Source: an uncultured bacterium (GTDB taxonomy: Bacteria > Bacillota > Clostridia > Oscillospirales > Acutalibacteraceae). From it: a stretch of 13,801 bases of DNA. How positions within the stretch are numbered: position 1 is the stretch's first letter; each line of letters starts with the position of its first letter. The stretch covers positions 1 to 13,801 of the forward strand of contig CAKXIK010000062.1 of assembly GCA_934875675.1 (NCBI GenBank), read 5' to 3'. The notes under the pieces were generated by a model. It searched no databases. It was not told the origin of the DNA and saw only the letters and a list, made by a program, of their open reading frames with translations. This document shows, one piece after another, positions 6,069 through 13,801 of the stretch. Both the position numbers and the translations under genes were made by a program.

Positions 6069-7889
6069 ATGAATTTATTGCACAAACAATTTAAGCTCCG
6101 GAATAAGCTGGTTTTGTTTTATCTTCCGGTGTTTATCATCCCAATCACGGTGCTTGGTGTTTACTTGTCCATTGCGCTTAACCGCAACAGTATTGACCAG
6201 TCTTTGCAAATTTATCATCAGTCTACTAATCTGCTGCAGCAAAGCATTATGAGCGAGCTGAGCGATTATTATAGCATCGGCATTGATATTGCGCAGGATT
6301 CCAATGTGGTAGAATATCTGGGTATTGAGGGCAGCAGTGATATTGAGCTTTACAATTTTTATGTGCAGCGGATTGGCGAATTAATTGATAAGGCAAAATA
6401 CCAACAGGACAATATTCAATTGCGCATTTACACTTCGAACACGAATCTGAAGTTTTCCGGGATTTTTGTGCGGGATGCCGCACAATTTGAAGAAAAAAAG
6501 AAGCAGGCGGCAGCTTATACCTCATCGGCTTGCTGGCAAGGGATTTCAGAGCAAAAGGTGTGGATCAAAAACCAGCTGCTTTCCAGAAAATATCTGACAT
6601 TTCTGATGCCGATTATGAATTATCAGCGTTCGCTGGAACCGATTGGCGTATTGGAGTTGAAAATGGATATTTCAAGGCTTCAAGAACTGATCGATACCCA
6701 GAATATCAGTGATAATATTGTTTTGCTGACCGACAGCAGCGGACGCTTCATTCTTTCCAATATCACCGCAGATGATACCTTACTGGAGATTGCAAAAACT
6801 GAAAAACAAAATGATGAAAGCGAACATTACGTCACCTATCTGGAAGAAAGATATCTTGCGACCATCTCCAATGTCACCAATGCACAGATCGGGGTTGGGG
6901 GATGGACACTCTGCAACCTGATACCGTTGGATTATGTCAACCGGAACCGGAATTCGATCGTCGGTGCCAGCATAACGGTTTGTGCGGGATGTCTGCTGGT
7001 GGTAATTCCCCTGCTGTACTTATTTGCCAAAACCATCACCCGAAGGTTGGAATATCTTGCCAATCACATGGACGACATCCGTCACGGGGAATACGACATC
7101 AGTATTTTGGTTCCGGGCAACGATGAGGTGTCCGCGCTGGGCAACTGTTTTAACCAGATGCTGCAGGAGCTTGATCTGCTGCAAAAGCAGGCCATGGAAG
7201 CAAAGCTGGAGAAAGAAAAGCTGCGAACAGCGCAAAAGGACGCGCAATTGTTAGCCTTGCAGCGTCAGATCAATCCGCATTATTTATTCAATACGCTGGA
7301 AGGCTTCCGGATGAGTCTGGTGCTCAAAGGGGATCAGGAAACCGCGGAGCTGATCCGAATTTTTGCAGAGAGCTTTCGTGAGATGATTGACGGACGGGAT
7401 CGTACGATTGCAATTTCAAACGAACTGGCATTTGTGCAAAAATATTTTGCCATTCAGGATTTTCGGTATGAAGGAAAGTTATGTCTGCAAATTAAGTGTG
7501 CACCACACCTGCCGGACTATATGATTCCGAAATTCCTGCTGCAGCCGCTGATTGAAAATTCGATTTATCACGGCTTGGAAATGAAGGAGGACGGTGGAAC
7601 CATCCGGGTTTATCTCTATCAGAGGGAAAATTCTCTCTGCATTGCCGTAACGGATAACGGGGTGGGTATGAATCGTATTGAACTGGAAGCATTGTGTAAG
7701 TCCATCGATGATGAAGAAAACGGCAGAAATACGGCAATGCGGAATATCGTATGCCGGCTGCGCTTGATCTACCGTGAAAAAACAACCTTCCGGGTTCTGA
7801 GCGAGCCGGGAAAAGGCACAAGAGTCTTTCTGACACTGCCCGTTGATCAATTGGAGGTGAATCCGGATGTATTCGGTGATGATCGTTGA
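6069..7889 (+). CDS. YesM-type sensor histidine kinase
   Basis: A 606-residue membrane histidine kinase of the LytS/YesM class. Transmembrane helix 1 spans about residues 14-36 and helix 2 about 297-321; between them is an extracellular sensor region of about 260 residues, probably of the Cache type. A HAMP linker follows (about 322-375), then a short coiled coil. The PF06580 His_kinase box QINPHYLFNTLEGFR carries the phospho-acceptor His404. The ATPase domain shows LQPLIENSIYHG (Asn497) and DNGVG at 529-533. I start it at the ATG at 6069, after GGTGG with an 8-nt gap; a TTG 54 bases upstream would add an unlikely 18-residue leader. Its end overlaps the response-regulator start by 23 nt, so the two are translated as a pair. 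Kinases of this class typically control a neighbouring sugar ABC transporter. Confidence 0.95.
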   Translation: MNLLHKQFKLRNKLVLFYLPVFIIPITVLGVYLSIALNRNSIDQSLQIYHQSTNLLQQSIMSELSDYYSIGIDIAQDSNVVEYLGIEGSSDIELYNFYVQRIGELIDKAKYQQDNIQLRIYTSNTNLKFSGIFVRDAAQFEEKKKQAAAYTSSACWQGISEQKVWIKNQLLSRKYLTFLMPIMNYQRSLEPIGVLELKMDISRLQELIDTQNISDNIVLLTDSSGRFILSNITADDTLLEIAKTEKQNDESEHYVTYLEERYLATISNVTNAQIGVGGWTLCNLIPLDYVNRNRNSIVGASITVCAGCLLVVIPLLYLFAKTITRRLEYLANHMDDIRHGEYDISILVPGNDEVSALGNCFNQMLQELDLLQKQAMEAKLEKEKLRTAQKDAQLLALQRQINPHYLFNTLEGFRMSLVLKGDQETAELIRIFAESFREMIDGRDRTIAISNELAFVQKYFAIQDFRYEGKLCLQIKCAPHLPDYMIPKFLLQPLIENSIYHGLEMKEDGGTIRVYLYQRENSLCIAVTDNGVGMNRIELEALCKSIDDEENGRNTAMRNIVCRLRLIYREKTTFRVLSEPGKGTRVFLTLPVDQLEVNPDVFGDDR

Positions 7890-8583
7890 GGATGAGGCCA
7901 TGATCCGCAAGGGGCTCTGCGCCCTGATTCCGTGGGAAAAGCACGGTTTTTTTATGCCGGATACGACAGAAAACGGATTTCGCGCACTGGAGCAAATGGA
8001 GAAAAAGCATTATGATCTGATTCTCACGGATGTGCGTATGCCAAAAATGGATGGGTTAGAGCTGATCGGGCAGATGCGCAAGAAAAATATTCAGTCCGAA
8101 ATCATCGTGATCAGCGGTTACCGGAATTTTGAATATGCCCGCAGTGCGATTGAATTCGGTGTGCGCAATTATCTGCTCAAGCCAGTGAATACGGATGAGC
8201 TGCTGCGGACGCTGGCAAAGATTCGCCGCGAGTTGGATCAGAAAAACGGTGTGAACAGCACCAAGGATGAAAGCGGGCTGGTGGCGCAGGTCAAGGAATA
8301 TGTGCAGCAGCATTACACGGAGGATGTTACCATGCTAGCGGTTGGAGAGGCGCTGCACTATAATCCGACCTATCTGGGCCGATTTTTTCAAAAGGAAGCA
8401 GGCGTGCCGTTTCGCGATTATCTCAACACGGTGCGGATTACGCAAGCGGCGCAGCTTCTTTCAGAGGGCGAGAAAAAAATTGCGGTGGTTGCTTCTGCCG
8501 TCGGGTACAAGGACATCAATTATTTTTGTCGGTTGTTCAAAAAAGTATATCAGGTTTCTCCAAGTGAATTTTGTAGAAAGTAA
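7867..8583 (+). CDS. YesN-type response regulator, REC plus AraC helix-turn-helix
   Basis: A 238-residue cytoplasmic response regulator. The receiver domain covers residues 1 to about 120, with the acidic pair Glu8/Asp9, phospho-acceptor Asp55 in LILTDVRMPKMDG, Ser83 and Lys105 in YLLKPV. The AraC/XylS DNA-binding domain covers about 138-238, with two helix-turn-helix units (VGEALHYNPTYLGRFFQKEA and AVVASAVGYKDINYFCRLFK) and the typical end FKKVYQVSPSEFCRK. The family is often longer, with a middle linker; this one is a compact two-domain form. The ATG at 7867 follows GGAGG with a gap of about 9 nt, inside the kinase gene. The expected partner is the overlapping kinase. The expected target is the transporter operon downstream, separated by a terminator and its own promoter region. 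Confidence 0.95.
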   Translation: MYSVMIVEDEAMIRKGLCALIPWEKHGFFMPDTTENGFRALEQMEKKHYDLILTDVRMPKMDGLELIGQMRKKNIQSEIIVISGYRNFEYARSAIEFGVRNYLLKPVNTDELLRTLAKIRRELDQKNGVNSTKDESGLVAQVKEYVQQHYTEDVTMLAVGEALHYNPTYLGRFFQKEAGVPFRDYLNTVRITQAAQLLSEGEKKIAVVASAVGYKDINYFCRLFKKVYQVSPSEFCRK

Positions 8584-8585
8584 TG

Positions 8586-8639
8586 CAAGAAGAGCTGTGA
8601 TTGGATACATTTTCCATTGCAGTTCTTCTTTGTTTTTTT
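8586..8639 (+). terminator. Intrinsic terminator after the response regulator
   Basis: CAAGAAGAGCTGTGATTGG (8586-8604) pairs imperfectly, with some G-U pairs, with CCATTGCAGTTCTTCTTTG (8614-8632), followed by a T-rich run to 8639. It starts 3 nt after the stop and separates the signalling genes from the transporter genes. Confidence 0.75.
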
Positions 8640-8739
8640 GCATATAATTTCATAACTATTTAAGTATAAATTAAATAAAAAGTATCTTTTTTCATGAAGC
8701 AGGTATTTTTTATCCATTTCTAAATTGTGAACAAAATCT

Positions 8740-8745
8740 TATAAT
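8740..8745 (+). promoter_or_regulatory. Candidate -10 box of the ABC transporter operon
   Basis: A perfect TATAAT lies 58 nt before the first permease. The hexamer 17 nt upstream (TTTCTA, 8717-8722) is a poor -35 box, which fits a promoter that needs the AraC-type response regulator. No clear direct-repeat binding site could be picked out. Confidence 0.4.
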
Positions 8746-8802
8746 TAAAGTGTCTTAAAAATATGGTCCGAATATTCCGGGCAAAGGAAGGAATCGATTT
8801 TT

Positions 8803-9756
8803 ATGGAAAAAGCGAAAGGCATCCAGCCAAAAGCCGTATCCGGAACAAAATCCGGACGGCGATTTAAATCCCAATATCAATTGTACCTGATGATTTTTCC
8901 CGCATTGATATTCGTCACGCTCTTTTTTTATTTGCCGCTGTCCGGTTGGGTAATGGCCTTTACCGATTACAAGCTGGGTCAGAATATGTTTACTGCGCCG
9001 TGGGTGGGACTGAAGCACTTTCAAAGATTTTTCAGCGGTGTGGATAATGCATGGTATACGGTGGAAAACACGCTGGTGATTAACCTGTGCAGTCTGTTTT
9101 TAGGGCTTGTATTCGCCTGCTTCTTTGCGATTTTGCTTAACGAGGTTCGTTCTAAGGCGTGCAAAAAATTTGTTCAGACCGTTTCATTTTTCCCTTATTT
9201 TGTTTCGTGGGTAATTGCGTACATGCTGCTGAATTCTTTCTTGGCAGTCAAATCCGGCGTTCTGAATCAATTGCTGATTCAGGTGGGACTGCTTAAAACG
9301 GGAATCAGTTTTTTGGGAGATCCGAAATATTCCTGGGGCTTGGTTATCTTCGCAAATATCTGGAAAAGCCTTGGCTATAACAGCGTCATCTTTCTGGCAG
9401 CGCTCGCCGGAATCGATGCGGAGCAATATGAAGCGGCAGATATTGACGGCGCGACGCGGCTTCAGAAAATTCATTACATAACGCTGCCCGGTCTTGCTCC
9501 CACGCTTGTGATGCTGTTGATCATCAGCTCCGGCGGCATTTTCAATTCCTCCTTTGAGCAGATGTATCTGTTCAGCAATACTACCAACTGGTCCCGGATG
9601 GAAGTACTTGACCTGTACATTTACAAATACGGCTTGGGAAATCTCCAGTTTTCTTATGCAACCGCCGTCGGCATTATTCGCACACTTGCCAGTATTCTGA
9701 TGTTTTCCATTGTGAATCTGACGGCAAAGAAAATTAACGGCCAGTCTTTGGTATAA
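8803..9756 (+). CDS. ABC transporter permease, LplB/YtaP type (carbohydrate uptake)
   Basis: A 317-residue inner-membrane permease of the CUT1 carbohydrate class. After a basic cytoplasmic N-terminus it has six hydrophobic segments, the first at about residues 28-50 (LMIFPALIFVTLFFYLPLSG). The EAA loop that docks the ATPase is at about residues 207-230 (EQYEAADIDGATRLQKIHYI, then LPG). The ATG at 8803 follows AAGGAAGG with an 11-nt gap. It is the first gene of a three-gene operon, with 14 nt to the second permease, and forms the heterodimeric channel with it. The LplB-type subgroup usually goes with YtcP-type permeases, large LplA-type lipoproteins and YesM/YesN regulators, exactly as here. 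The substrate is probably an oligosaccharide but is not specified by the sequence. Confidence 0.94.
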   Translation: MEKAKGIQPKAVSGTKSGRRFKSQYQLYLMIFPALIFVTLFFYLPLSGWVMAFTDYKLGQNMFTAPWVGLKHFQRFFSGVDNAWYTVENTLVINLCSLFLGLVFACFFAILLNEVRSKACKKFVQTVSFFPYFVSWVIAYMLLNSFLAVKSGVLNQLLIQVGLLKTGISFLGDPKYSWGLVIFANIWKSLGYNSVIFLAALAGIDAEQYEAADIDGATRLQKIHYITLPGLAPTLVMLLIISSGGIFNSSFEQMYLFSNTTNWSRMEVLDLYIYKYGLGNLQFSYATAVGIIRTLASILMFSIVNLTAKKINGQSLV

Positions 9757-9770
9757 GGAGGGGGAGTTCC

Positions 9771-10658
9771 ATGGCTATGAAACAAAAAACAACTGTCGGA
9801 AGCGTATTCTTTGAAATTCTTGTCATCCTTGTCATGGTGATTGTTGTGGTACTTTCTTTGTACCCGTTCATTTATATCCTGTTTTATTCGCTCAGCACTT
9901 CCGGTCAGATTGGAAAAGGGCTGCTGTTTTATCCAAAGGGCATCAATATTGATGCATATAAGCTGATGCTCTCGGTGGAAAAGATTCCGCATGCGTTGCT
10001 GATCTCTGTTCTGCGAGCCACCATTGTTCCGGTCTGCTGCATTCTTATTACGTCTATGGCTTCATTCGCCATGACGCACCGCGAGCTTGGAGGACACGGA
10101 TTTATTTCGAAATATCTGACCATCACCATGTATTTTTCCAGCGGTATGATCCCGACTTATATTCTGTATACCAATTATCTGCACCTGAACGATTCCTTTC
10201 TGGTGTACCTGATTCCGGGACTTTTCGGTGTCTACGACATGATCCTGATCCGAACCTATATGGAGAGTCTGCCTGCCGGACTGCAGGAAAGCGCGATGAT
10301 TGACGGTGCAAGCAGCTTTACGATCTGGCTGAGAATCGTGATGCCACTGTGTAAGCCGGTTCTTGCTGCGATGCTGCTGTTTAACTGTGTAGGCCAATGG
10401 AATGCGTATATGGATACCATGCTTTACAATGCGACTTCCACCGACTTGCACCCGATGTCCTATGTTTTGATGCAGTTTATTCAAACCAGTACCAGCACAG
10501 TGGAATCCGCGCGGCAAAAGGCTCAGGTCAATACCATCAACACGACCTCGCTGAAGATGGCAATGACGGTTATTACCGTGATTCCGATCATGTGTGTCTA
10601 CCCATTCCTGCAAAAGCACTTTGCAAAGGGCATTTTGATCGGCTCAATCAAAGGTTAA
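9771..10658 (+). CDS. ABC transporter permease, YtcP type (carbohydrate uptake)
   Basis: A 295-residue permease and partner of the preceding one. The N-terminus MAMKQKTTVGSVFFEILVIL leads straight into the first membrane helix; six hydrophobic segments follow in all. The EAA loop is at about residues 171-195 (LQESAMIDGASSFTIWLRIV, then MPL). It ends ILIGSIKG, typical of the MalG-like second permease of CUT1 systems. The ATG at 9771 follows GGAGGGGG with a gap of a few bases; a second in-frame ATG two codons later is less likely. It is full length and intact. The 57-nt gap before the binding-protein gene holds a small CCGC-TGAT-GCGG hairpin and a TATAAT (10689-10694), which may set separate expression of that gene. 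Confidence 0.94.
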   Translation: MAMKQKTTVGSVFFEILVILVMVIVVVLSLYPFIYILFYSLSTSGQIGKGLLFYPKGINIDAYKLMLSVEKIPHALLISVLRATIVPVCCILITSMASFAMTHRELGGHGFISKYLTITMYFSSGMIPTYILYTNYLHLNDSFLVYLIPGLFGVYDMILIRTYMESLPAGLQESAMIDGASSFTIWLRIVMPLCKPVLAAMLLFNCVGQWNAYMDTMLYNATSTDLHPMSYVLMQFIQTSTSTVESARQKAQVNTINTTSLKMAMTVITVIPIMCVYPFLQKHFAKGILIGSIKG

Positions 10659-10715
10659 ATTCCGATATTCTCCGCTGATGCGGTGTAATATAATTTAATT
10701 TGGGAGGAACAGAAA

Positions 10716-12434
10716 ATGACGAAAAAGCTTTTGGCGGCAATCTTATCTGTTATGATGTTTGCAACCGTTTTTGCAGGATGCAGCAGCAACACGACAACGT
10801 CTTCCAACGGCACAGCTTCCGAAACCTCGGAAACGAAAAAAGAGGATTATGTCATCGACTATCTGATTCCCGGTGCTGAGGACAGCAAAGCCATGGATAA
10901 CGAAGTTGGAAAGACGATTTATGAAAAATTCGGCATCCAGATTAACGTAATCGGTTATGCCGGAGATTGGGGCGAAAAATGTTCCGCATATCTGGCGGCA
11001 TCTAACTATCCGGATATGCTCCAGCTGCAAAGCAACGAAATGGTCAAGCAGTATATCTCGGCCGGCGCGGCAATTCAGCTGGACGATCTGGCAACCCAAT
11101 ATGCCCCGAACTTCCTCTCCTTCTACAAGGATTCCATTCCTTACTGGAGAAACGCTTCGGATGACGGAAAGCTTTACAAATGGACGGCAAATACTCCCGA
11201 TGTGGAGCATGCAACCACGCCCTGCTTTGATATGATTGTCCGCAGTGATATTCTGGAACAGCAGAACTGGCCGGAGCTGCTCAATGAGGACTCTTATATT
11301 GCCATGTTGAAAAAGGGTCTGGAGGATAATCCCACGACAGACGGCAACGACACGCTCGGCTTTGTAATCGGCGGCGGAGACGGATGGCCTCTGGTTGACT
11401 GCATGCAGCAGTTGGGCGCAAAGGCAACCTATCCGGAATATCCTTCCAGCGGCATCTATGCATGGGACTCCGTGAATGAAAAATATGTGGATACCACGCT
11501 CGACATGCCGGAATACAAGCTCACCTGGAAGTTCTGGAACCGCATGTATCGCGAAGGCATCATTGATCCGGAAATGTTCACCGATACGGATGCTGTCGCT
11601 CAGGAGAAGATGAGCAGCGGCACAGCCCTTTCGACCTACTACATGACTTGGGAACTCGCTGATATCAATGCTGCGCTCGTGAACGCCGGCAAAGAGGACA
11701 TGTCCTATGTCGTTATGCCGATCATGCTGCAGGAGCAAATTGATACCAAGCAGCAGAGAGTTTTCTCCATCATCGACAGCTACGACTATCAGTCCGTAAT
11801 CATTACGAAGAATGCAAAGCATCCGGAGCGCATCATGGAACTGGTCAACTGGATCTGCACCGATGAGGGTCAGAACATGATCGGTTGGGGTATTGAAGGC
11901 ACGCACTATACCGTTGGCTCTGACGGCAAGAAAGCTGTCACACAGGATTATATCGACTGCAAGAATGGCAAGAAGGATAAGTCCTTTAATCTCGGCGTCG
12001 GCACCTATTATTTTATGGGTCTTTCCTCAGGCTTTGATAAAAATGGTCAGGTGTATAATGTTAGTTTCGATGAGAGTATTGCCACGCTGGCAATGAGCGA
12101 CCGTACCAAGGAAGTTTATTCGCATTACGGTTGGACCTCTGTCATGGATCCGTGGACGAAAAACAGCAGCTTTACTTCAACGGAAATCCATGATGGTATT
12201 TTTAACTCCGTCGCGATTGATCCGGACAGCGATATTAAGACTACGCTGACCAAGATTACCGATTACAGAAGCAAAATGATCCCGCAATTTATCATGGCAT
12301 CCAGCGACGAAGAGTTTGAGAGCATTTGGAACGAATATGTGGAAGCTTATAAGACCATGAATCCGGAAAGCGTTCTGGAAGAGGTCAACAAACAAGTTGA
12401 CACAGCAAAAAAAGAACTGGCTAGTCTGAAATAA
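10716..12434 (+). CDS. Extracellular sugar-binding lipoprotein (LplA type) of the ABC transporter
   Basis: A 572-residue solute-binding lipoprotein anchored outside the membrane. Residues 1-21 are a lipoprotein signal peptide (KK, hydrophobic core, FAGC lipobox) with lipidated Cys22, followed by a Ser/Thr/Asn-rich linker to about residue 45. The rest is a large type of extracellular solute-binding domain, with patterns seen in LplA-like proteins: YPDMLQL, aromatic-rich segments such as KLYKWTANTP, a FWNRMYREGIIDPEMFTDTD stretch and LVNWICTDEGQNMIGWGIEG. Length is normal for this group (about 500-570). The ATG at 10716 follows GGGAGGAAC with a short gap. It is last in the operon and followed by a strong terminator. 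No ATPase or glycosidase gene accompanies it. The sugar bound is unknown. Confidence 0.94.
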   Translation: MTKKLLAAILSVMMFATVFAGCSSNTTTSSNGTASETSETKKEDYVIDYLIPGAEDSKAMDNEVGKTIYEKFGIQINVIGYAGDWGEKCSAYLAASNYPDMLQLQSNEMVKQYISAGAAIQLDDLATQYAPNFLSFYKDSIPYWRNASDDGKLYKWTANTPDVEHATTPCFDMIVRSDILEQQNWPELLNEDSYIAMLKKGLEDNPTTDGNDTLGFVIGGGDGWPLVDCMQQLGAKATYPEYPSSGIYAWDSVNEKYVDTTLDMPEYKLTWKFWNRMYREGIIDPEMFTDTDAVAQEKMSSGTALSTYYMTWELADINAALVNAGKEDMSYVVMPIMLQEQIDTKQQRVFSIIDSYDYQSVIITKNAKHPERIMELVNWICTDEGQNMIGWGIEGTHYTVGSDGKKAVTQDYIDCKNGKKDKSFNLGVGTYYFMGLSSGFDKNGQVYNVSFDESIATLAMSDRTKEVYSHYGWTSVMDPWTKNSSFTSTEIHDGIFNSVAIDPDSDIKTTLTKITDYRSKMIPQFIMASSDEEFESIWNEYVEAYKTMNPESVLEEVNKQVDTAKKELASLK

Positions 12435-12452
12435 GTAAAATTTAATATACCC

Positions 12453-12501
12453 GCTTGAACGGTCTGAACTTTGTACTGAGCAGAGTTCAGACCGTTCAAG
12501 C
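12453..12501 (+). terminator. Strong intrinsic terminator closing the ABC operon
   Basis: GCTTGAACGGTCTGAACT (12453-12470) and its perfect 18-bp reverse complement (12484-12501) flank a 13-nt loop, followed by a T-rich tail (TTTGTCTTATCGTCTTTTTT). It lies between convergent genes; the A/T-rich left flank could let it work for the minus-strand gene too. Confidence 0.92.
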
Positions 12502-12523
12502 TTTGTCTTATCGTCTTTTTTGT

Positions 12524-13369
12524 TTATTCTTGATTGGCCACAAATTCAAAACTGGCGTGATTACTTTTGAGATCCATCACAAGCTGACCTACGTTCCACA
12601 GACGGCAGCGTATGGCAGCTTGATGACTCTCCCTGATAATACCAGACATTTTCCCGTCCACCGGAGAAGCTAAGGGATGTCCTTTTTCGGAAGTATTAAT
12701 CTCAATATCAAGCAAAAGATTTTTTTGAGAAAGGCAAACATGTTGTGGACTGTATGCATGAATTTTTACACCGCAATACGTAGCAATCCGATATTCCTTT
12801 TTCTCAAATACAATCGCACAAATGCATCCCGTAAAATGAATACCTGCAAAAGGAATTTCGGCAATAGAAACCATTATTGAACCAGGCTGTGAAAACGCAT
12901 TACACTGCAACCAAAGATATGATTTTGGGAACGAGGTTCCGCGGTCTCTTTCTATATACCCCCTACCATTGTCAAAACAAAGATATTCTCCATCCATTAC
13001 GATCGCGCCTGTGAGTTTATGGGACATACTGATAACACCATGACTGCACTCGAGCGGCAAAAAGCGAAACGGTCCCATAATATCTGAACATAAGGGTGTA
13101 AACCGGCCGTATCGAATATCGCCGCTGATTCCTGGCAGATCAATCCAGCATCCTTGAGAGGAAAAGATACATTGTCCTGCCCGAATTACGTTGCAGTCTG
13201 CCGAAAACTCCTTCACAGGAAACTGACGGGATTCTTTATCGGAGATCACCTGTACAAATGCCCCGCTTTCTGCCCTACCGGGAATAAAAGCAATGGTACT
13301 GTTGTCGCTCTGATGTTTGAAATACCATCCCTCAAAGAAGGCTTTTTTGATATTCATTTGTATGACCAT
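12524..13369 (-). CDS. Tocopherol-cyclase-like family protein, function unknown
   Basis: A 281-residue protein resembling the bacterial members of the tocopherol cyclase-like family (PF14249). The N-terminal AFFEGWYFKHQ (residues 10-20) and the central GRGYIERDRGTSFPKSYLWL (135-154), followed by QCN, are its signatures. No signal peptide or membrane helix is seen. Plant and cyanobacterial relatives cyclise tocopherol precursors, but members in anaerobic bacteria have no known role and should not be called cyclases. In the central motif most relatives I recall read EKDWG or EKNWG; here the Trp is replaced by Arg (residue 143). The ATG at 13369 has a GGAAAGG only 1 nt before it; an in-frame ATG at 13357 (MNIKKAFF, 277 aa) is 13 nt from it and fits the family N-terminus better. 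It converges with the ABC operon and has no obvious functional partner here. Confidence 0.8.
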   Translation of the reverse strand: MVIQMNIKKAFFEGWYFKHQSDNSTIAFIPGRAESGAFVQVISDKESRQFPVKEFSADCNVIRAGQCIFSSQGCWIDLPGISGDIRYGRFTPLCSDIMGPFRFLPLECSHGVISMSHKLTGAIVMDGEYLCFDNGRGYIERDRGTSFPKSYLWLQCNAFSQPGSIMVSIAEIPFAGIHFTGCICAIVFEKKEYRIATYCGVKIHAYSPQHVCLSQKNLLLDIEINTSEKGHPLASPVDGKMSGIIRESHQAAIRCRLWNVGQLVMDLKSNHASFEFVANQE

Positions 13370-13377
13370 GCCTTTCC

Positions 13378-13383
13378 ATTATA
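13378..13383 (-). promoter_or_regulatory. TATAAT just upstream of the tocopherol-cyclase-like gene
   Basis: A perfect -10 hexamer on the minus strand ends 8 nt before the ATG at 13369. If used, the transcript would begin within a few bases of that ATG. There is no good -35 box at 16-18 nt, so it may be chance. Confidence 0.3.
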
Positions 13384-13801
13384 CTGTGAATTTAGCATCG
13401 ATTTTCGCTTGTCCAAATCACGGCTGTTCAAACCATCAAGGAACAAATTTGTCGTTTGAGAAATTTTCTTTCAACCTTTACAACTGCACAAAAATTTACA
13501 TTCAATAATAATTTAGAATTAGAAACGGCATAAAAAACTGAGAAAAAGTTGGTTCTATTTAGTTTTTCAAAGATTTTGATTGTCCGTTTCACGAAAAATT
13601 AGTATCATCGTTCTGCTTAAAAGGATTTCCACTAATTCCCGAAAAATACTTGTACACACATCGTCATGTCCGTTTTTAATTTTTGTATTGGAACGCATAA
13701 AATTGTTTGGCAAATATCGTACGGTGTATGTGTTAAAATGATGTGACCCAAAAAGAGAGGAAGCCTCCCGCGAGATATGGTATAATGAGTTCACCACAAA
13801 C
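13384..13801. other. Right-end stretch with no convincing gene
   Basis: AT-rich DNA. A minus-strand reading from 13797 to 13567 starts at GTG beside the window edge, shows no family motif and lies across a promoter-like element on the other strand. The plus strand between about 13597 and 13730 is also open but has no start with a binding site. Nothing here can be assigned. Confidence 0.5.
13778..13786 (+). promoter_or_regulatory. Extended -10 promoter-like element at the right edge
   Basis: TGGTATAAT is a perfect extended -10 element (TG, one base, TATAAT). No -35 box is visible 17 nt upstream. It would drive a gene starting to the right of the window. Confidence 0.4.

Noticed and set aside
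7479..8010. Two minus-strand ORFs of 143 and 172 codons.
   Set aside because: They lie antisense to the kinase and response-regulator genes and show no motif of their own.
10743..11906. Long open minus-strand frame of 387 codons.
   Set aside because: It is a shadow of the binding-lipoprotein gene, which has a signal peptide, lipobox, ribosome binding site and operon context on the plus strand.
13532..13567. AAAAACT/AGTTTTT inverted repeat as a possible terminator.
   Set aside because: The stem is only 7 bp, almost all A-T, with a long loop and no GC-rich core.
13567..13797. Minus-strand ORF of 76 codons at the right edge.
   Set aside because: It begins at GTG next to the window edge with no visible binding site or motif, and lies across a promoter-like element. 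It may be chance; a longer gene entering from the right cannot be excluded.

Overview
The window looks like chromosomal DNA of a low-to-moderate GC, Gram-positive-type anaerobe of the Clostridia (Bacillota). This is inferred from the strong GGAGG ribosome binding sites, the TTGACA/TATAAT promoters, the tandem glycine riboswitch, the lipoprotein-type sugar-binding protein and the YesM/YesN-type two-component pair. I cannot name a species. No rRNA or tRNA gene, insertion sequence or prophage gene was recognised.

Left part (1-2000). The window opens inside a CRISPR array: the tail of one repeat, then seven full 31-nt repeats and seven spacers of 33-35 nt. The repeat resembles type I-C repeats and is oriented so that the leader and any cas genes would lie to the left, outside the window. 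After it comes AT-rich, gene-poor DNA with two small unassigned ORFs, one on each strand, and the remains of a DegT/DnrJ/EryC1/StrS-type aminotransferase (1108-1611, minus) broken by an internal deletion and at least two frameshifts.

Middle part (1880-5130). On the minus strand a tandem glycine riboswitch with its own promoter and an intrinsic terminator precedes an AGCS sodium:alanine/glycine symporter, which ends at two further terminators. Upstream of it lie a stretch with an interrupted, unidentified ORF and a HAD phosphatase of the beta-phosphoglucomutase-like group. The HAD gene is divergent from a DeoR-family regulator. A perfect 10-bp inverted repeat covers the spacer and -10 of the regulator's promoter.

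Right part (5150-12501). After the DeoR gene comes a sugar-uptake locus: a YesM-type sensor kinase and an AraC-type response regulator (overlapping genes), a terminator, then two ABC permeases of the LplB/YtcP type and a large binding lipoprotein, closed by a perfect 18-bp terminator hairpin. No ATPase gene is present, so the transporter presumably uses a shared MsmX/MsmK-type ATPase encoded elsewhere. The likely logic is that the kinase senses a ligand outside the cell, the regulator activates the transporter operon, and the transporter imports an oligosaccharide. The substrate cannot be read from the sequence.

Right end (12524-13801). A convergent minus-strand gene encodes a tocopherol-cyclase-like protein of unknown function. 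The last 430 bases hold no convincing gene, only a promoter-like element near the edge.

I see no clearly new multi-gene system here. The most interesting points are a possible OFF-switch pairing in the glycine riboswitch, the DeoR operator candidate, the aminotransferase pseudogene and the tocopherol-cyclase-like protein.
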